Positions 61,380 through 64,000 of a stretch of 64,000 bases of DNA are shown here, piece after piece; the stretch's first letter is position 1; the number at the start of each line of letters is the position of its first letter. The notes under the pieces are model-generated. The model saw only the letters and a list, made by a program, of their open reading frames with translations. It did no database searches and had not been told where the DNA came from. Both the position numbers and the translations under genes were made by a program. Where the stretch lies: positions 558,001-622,000 of the forward strand of contig NZ_SOAV01000001.1 in the NCBI RefSeq assembly GCF_004364245.1. Direction: 5' to 3'. Source of the stretch: Streptomyces sp. BK208. GTDB lineage: Bacteria; Actinomycetota; Actinomycetes; Streptomycetales; Streptomycetaceae.

Positions 61380-62648
61380 TCAGCGCGCGTTGGCGTCCAG
61401 CAGCCCGGTGATGCGGTCGGAGGCCTTCCGGGCCTCCGCCTTCGCGTCCGCGCCCTTGAGCACCTTCGTCATGTACGCCTTGATCGGATTGTCGGCCTCG
61501 ACCGCGCCCCAGCGGGGCGTACCGGGGGTCGCCCGGCCCTGGGCGGCGCCGGCCGCCATCGCCTCGATCCCCTCCTCGCCCGACACGTCCTCGGCGAGCG
61601 ACTTCTTGTTGGGGACGTAGTTCATGGTGCGGGCCAGGTCGGTGTTCCACTCGGTGCTGACGAGCGCCTCGACCACGGCGCGGGCCCCGTCCTCCTGGTC
61701 GGTGTTCTTCGGGACGACGAGGTCGGAGCCGCCGGTGAAGACGGCCCCGGGCCGGCCGGCGCTCCTGCCGGGCACCGGGAAGAAGCCGATCTTCCCCTTG
61801 AGGCCGGGGTTCTCGCGCAGGATGGACTGGGCCTGGCCCGGCACGGCGATGATCTGCGCGGCCCGCCCCTCGGCGAAGACGCCGGACTGCGGCGGGTGTT
61901 CCTCGTCCGCGTCGACCGGCCCGTCGCCCAGGGCCTGGAGTTCGCGGTAGAAGTCCATGCCGCGCAGGGCCGCCTCGGAGTCCAGGGCGCCGGTCCAGAC
62001 ACCGCCCTCGCCGTCCTGGGTGGCCAGCTCGCCGCCCTCGTCCCAGATGAAGCCGGAGAGCGTGTACCAGTCCTGGCCGGCCAGGTAGATGCCCTGGTCA
62101 CCGTTCTTGTCGAGCTTCTCGGTGGTGGCGAGCCACTCCTCACGGGTGCGGGGCGGCTCGCCGACGCCGGCCTGCTCGAAGAGGTCCTTGCGGTAGATGA
62201 CGACGCGGTTGGCGGCGTACCAGGGGATGCCGAACTGCTGGGACATCCACTGTCCGGGTTCGGCGAGGCCCGGCAGCCAGTCGCGGATGCCCCAGTCGCG
62301 CATCGACTCCAGGGTCAGGTCCTGCAGCAGGCCGCCCTCCGCGTACTGCGGAACCTGGGTGTTGCCGACCTCGACGACGTCGGGCCCGTCGGTCCCGTCG
62401 GCCTTCAGCGCGGCCTGCACCTTGTCGCCGATCCCGGTCCACTCCTGGATGCGGATGTCCAGGTCGAGGTCGGGGTGGTCGGCCTCGAAGTCCTCGGTGA
62501 ACCGCTTCAGGAAGTCCTGCGAGGCGCTGTCCTTCATGAGCCACAGGGTGACGGTGCGCCCCCCGCTCCCGCCGTCCTGCGAGACCAGCCCGCAGCCGCT
62601 GAGCACGGAGGCGGACACACAGACAAGGGCGAGGAGGCGACGTCTCAC
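61380..62648 (-). CDS. Extracellular sugar-binding lipoprotein of an ABC transporter
   Basis: GTG at 62648 has AAGGA upstream. The 422-aa product has a lipoprotein signal (basic MRRR, ALVCVSASV, lipobox LSGC with Cys19) and a family 1 solute-binding fold (TVTLWLMKDSASQDFLKRFT, a YAEGGLLQDL segment, FIWDEGGELAT, and FAEGRAAQIIAVPG). The permease genes are not in the window, at least not beside it. A DasR-like palindrome sits in its promoter. Confidence 0.92.
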   Translation of the reverse strand: MRRRLLALVCVSASVLSGCGLVSQDGGSGGRTVTLWLMKDSASQDFLKRFTEDFEADHPDLDLDIRIQEWTGIGDKVQAALKADGTDGPDVVEVGNTQVPQYAEGGLLQDLTLESMRDWGIRDWLPGLAEPGQWMSQQFGIPWYAANRVVIYRKDLFEQAGVGEPPRTREEWLATTEKLDKNGDQGIYLAGQDWYTLSGFIWDEGGELATQDGEGGVWTGALDSEAALRGMDFYRELQALGDGPVDADEEHPPQSGVFAEGRAAQIIAVPGQAQSILRENPGLKGKIGFFPVPGRSAGRPGAVFTGGSDLVVPKNTDQEDGARAVVEALVSTEWNTDLARTMNYVPNKKSLAEDVSGEEGIEAMAAGAAQGRATPGTPRWGAVEADNPIKAYMTKVLKGADAKAEARKASDRITGLLDANAR

Positions 62649-62755
62649 GAGGGGTCCTTCTGGCTGACGAACACAGGGCTGAGGCAGGGGGACCTGCCCA
62701 CGCGAAGGGAGACCCGACGTGGGGGACGAGCCCGAGGCTCGAACGGGTGTCTGGG

Positions 62756-62784
62756 ATTTTGGTATGGACCAATACAAAGGTCAA
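62756..62784 (-). promoter_or_regulatory. Promoter of the binding-protein gene
   Basis: TTGACC and CAAAAT with a 17-base spacer, about 110 bases before the GTG; the operator-like palindrome lies between the boxes. Confidence 0.55.
62758..62773. promoter_or_regulatory. GntR/DasR-like palindrome in the binding-protein promoter
   Basis: On the minus strand the site reads ATTGGTCCATACCAAA; arms TTGGT/ACCAA surround a 4-base centre. It matches 11 of 16 positions of the dre consensus. It lies in the spacer of a promoter with -35 TTGACC (62784-62779) and -10 CAAAAT (62761-62756), 17 bases apart, so binding would block RNA polymerase. Confidence 0.62.
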
Positions 62785-62897
62785 GGGGAGTACCGGAGGG
62801 TTTCCGCCAGGAAGGCCGATGCCTCGCGCTCCGTCCCGACTTGGGGCACGGTGGAGTGACGCAGAGCACACCGCCGTCCTGCGGAAGGGAGCCCCGC

Positions 62898-63113
62898 ATG
62901 TCCAACCACACCTACCGGGTCACCGAGGTCGTCGGCACCTCGCCCGACGGCGTCGACCAGGCCGTCCGCAACGCCATCACCCGCGCCTCGCAGACCCTGC
63001 GCAAGCTGGACTGGTTCGAGGTGACGCAGGTGCGCGGCCAGATCGAGGACGGGCAGGTCGCGCACTGGCAGGTCGGCCTGAAGCTCGGCTTCCGCCTGGA
63101 GGAGTCGGACTGA
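62898..63113 (+). CDS. Dodecin family flavin-binding protein
   Basis: The 71-aa protein has the dodecin pattern: YRVTEVVGTSPDGVDQAVRN, AITRASQTLRKLDWFEVTQV with the conserved Trp that stacks on flavin, and VAHWQVGLKLGFRLEE. The ribosome binding site is ggaaggga. It forms dodecamers that store flavins. Confidence 0.94.
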   Translation: MSNHTYRVTEVVGTSPDGVDQAVRNAITRASQTLRKLDWFEVTQVRGQIEDGQVAHWQVGLKLGFRLEESD

Positions 63114-63153
63114 CGCGCCGCTCGCCGGGGCCGGCCCCGGGCGGTCACGTCGG

Positions 63154-63645
63154 TCAGGTACGGCCCTCGCGCTCCTGCGCCGCGCGCAGTTCGGCCGACC
63201 GGGCCGCCCAGCGTGCCCGGAGCACGGTGAAACCGGCTCGTTCGGCGTCGTCGCAGACGAGTTCGTCGTCGTCCACCAGGATCCGGACCTCGCGGGTCCG
63301 CGCGAGCCGTCGCAGGATCTCCAGCTTGGTGCGCCGGGCGGGCCTGCGGTCGGCGTCGCCGCGCATGTGCACGGTCCCGTCCGGCAGACCGTGCGCGGCC
63401 AGCCAGTCGAGCGTGTCGCGACGGCATCGCTCGGGCCGCCCGGTCAGGTAGACGACCTCGCACTGCTTCGCGCTCTCCCGCACCAGCGCGACGCCTTCCG
63501 CGAGCGGCGGATCGTGCGGCGCGGCGGCGAAGAAGGCGTCCCAGTCACGCGGCCTGCGCTCCAGGAACCGCTGCCGGTGCGCGGTGTCGGCGAGAGTGTT
63601 GTCCAGGTCGAACACGGCCACCGGGGGCTTGCTGCTGTCGCTCAC
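63154..63645 (-). CDS. HAD-family phosphatase, polynucleotide-kinase 3'-phosphatase-like
   Basis: The 163-aa protein has the HAD motif FDLDNTLAD (Asp13 and Asp15), motif II VVYLTGRPERCRRDT and motif IV ILVDDDELVCDDAERAG. The fold resembles the phosphatase half of T4 polynucleotide kinase. No kinase domain is present. The substrate is uncertain. Confidence 0.85.
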   Translation of the reverse strand: MSDSSKPPVAVFDLDNTLADTAHRQRFLERRPRDWDAFFAAAPHDPPLAEGVALVRESAKQCEVVYLTGRPERCRRDTLDWLAAHGLPDGTVHMRGDADRRPARRTKLEILRRLARTREVRILVDDDELVCDDAERAGFTVLRARWAARSAELRAAQEREGRT

Positions 63646-63744
63646 CCGGCCACCCTAGGGCGTGCCGCGCGACACCTGCCGATGAACCGGGAGCCGGAAT
63701 CCGCGGGCCGGGAATCTGTGCGGCGTGCGGGCGTTGAACACCGT

Positions 63745-64000
63745 GTGACCTCAGTGATCTCCGGCATCCGCTTCTCCGTCCTCGACCGGTCCCGCATCCG
63801 GGCGGGCCGCACTGCCGCACAGGCGCTGCGCGACACCGTGGAGCTGGCGCGTGAGGCGGAGCGGCTCGGCTACCACCGCTTCTGGGTGGCGGAGCACCAC
63901 GGCGTGCCCGGGGTGGCCGGGTCGGCGCCGACCGTGCTCGCAGCCGCCGTGGCCGGGGCCACCCGTCGCATCCGCGTCGGCACCGGGGGCGTGATGCTGC
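63745..64000 (+). CDS. LLM-class flavin-dependent oxidoreductase, 5' part
   Basis: A GTG at 63745 (or one three codons later) opens SGIRFSVLDRSRIRAGRTAA, EAERLGYHRFWVAEHHG, SAPTVLAAAVAGATRRIRVG and TGGVML up to the window edge. This is the start of a bacterial luciferase-like TIM barrel (the AEHHG motif is typical). No clear ribosome binding site is seen. Confidence 0.85.
   Translation, partial: MTSVISGIRFSVLDRSRIRAGRTAAQALRDTVELAREAERLGYHRFWVAEHHGVPGVAGSAPTVLAAAVAGATRRIRVGTGGVML

Overview
The window is high-GC actinobacterial DNA with strong GC bias at third codon positions, frequent GTG starts, AGGAGG-type ribosome binding sites and many 1-, 4- or 8-base stop/start overlaps. Gene content (ergothioneine operon, BTAD/SARP regulator, PPOX proteins of the F420-type, DasR-like operators, DUF2945/DUF3140 genes) points to Streptomyces or a close relative. 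I see no rRNA, tRNA or CRISPR array.

Layout. 1-2652 (-): a cassette of a 62-aa peptide, a 235-aa protein and two related ~300-aa helical proteins, running off the left edge. 2750-24416: mostly ordinary chromosome: a methyltransferase, a truncated MscS-like gene, MarR with an MMPL pump, an SDR/DUF2867 protein, photolyase, small stress-type proteins, a thioesterase, a quinone oxidoreductase, an Entner-Doudoroff-type pair (eda-kdgK), a two-gene unit sharing an Asn/Gly-rich motif, a secreted serine hydrolase and a Tat-exported GH3 enzyme behind a DasR-like site.

24461-39205: a decayed genomic island. It is bounded by a ~180-bp direct repeat of the 3' end of a pirin gene; the intact pirin gene lies at the right end. 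Just inside the left repeat is a truncated tyrosine integrase. The island holds a second copy of the peptide cassette (here with a cytoplasmic serine hydrolase), three small secreted proteins, a secreted lipase, fragments of IS110, IS5-type, IS701 and IS256 transposases, a broken phage portal gene and a broken MFS gene.

39042-64000: chromosome again: pirin, a TPR protein, peptide deformylase, a disulfide oxidoreductase, thioredoxin, a frameshifted LacI regulator, TetR with a divergent FMN reductase (twin operators), TerC, a pyruvyltransferase-like protein, a broken FAD oxidoreductase, a BTAD regulator with 11-bp periodic repeats upstream, an alpha/beta hydrolase, a MazF-like protein convergent with a PARG-like protein, the egtABCD operon, a sugar-binding lipoprotein, dodecin, a HAD phosphatase and the start of a luciferase-like monooxygenase.

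The best candidate for an undescribed system is the peptide cassette, present twice with the same gene order and the same GTGA coupling: a short peptide with a shared AV[LM]xPAE motif, a ~230-aa protein, one or two ~300-aa proteins with a conserved THxxFHLxDWG motif, and in one copy a beta-lactamase-fold hydrolase without a signal peptide. I could not assign it to a known peptide-maturation class.
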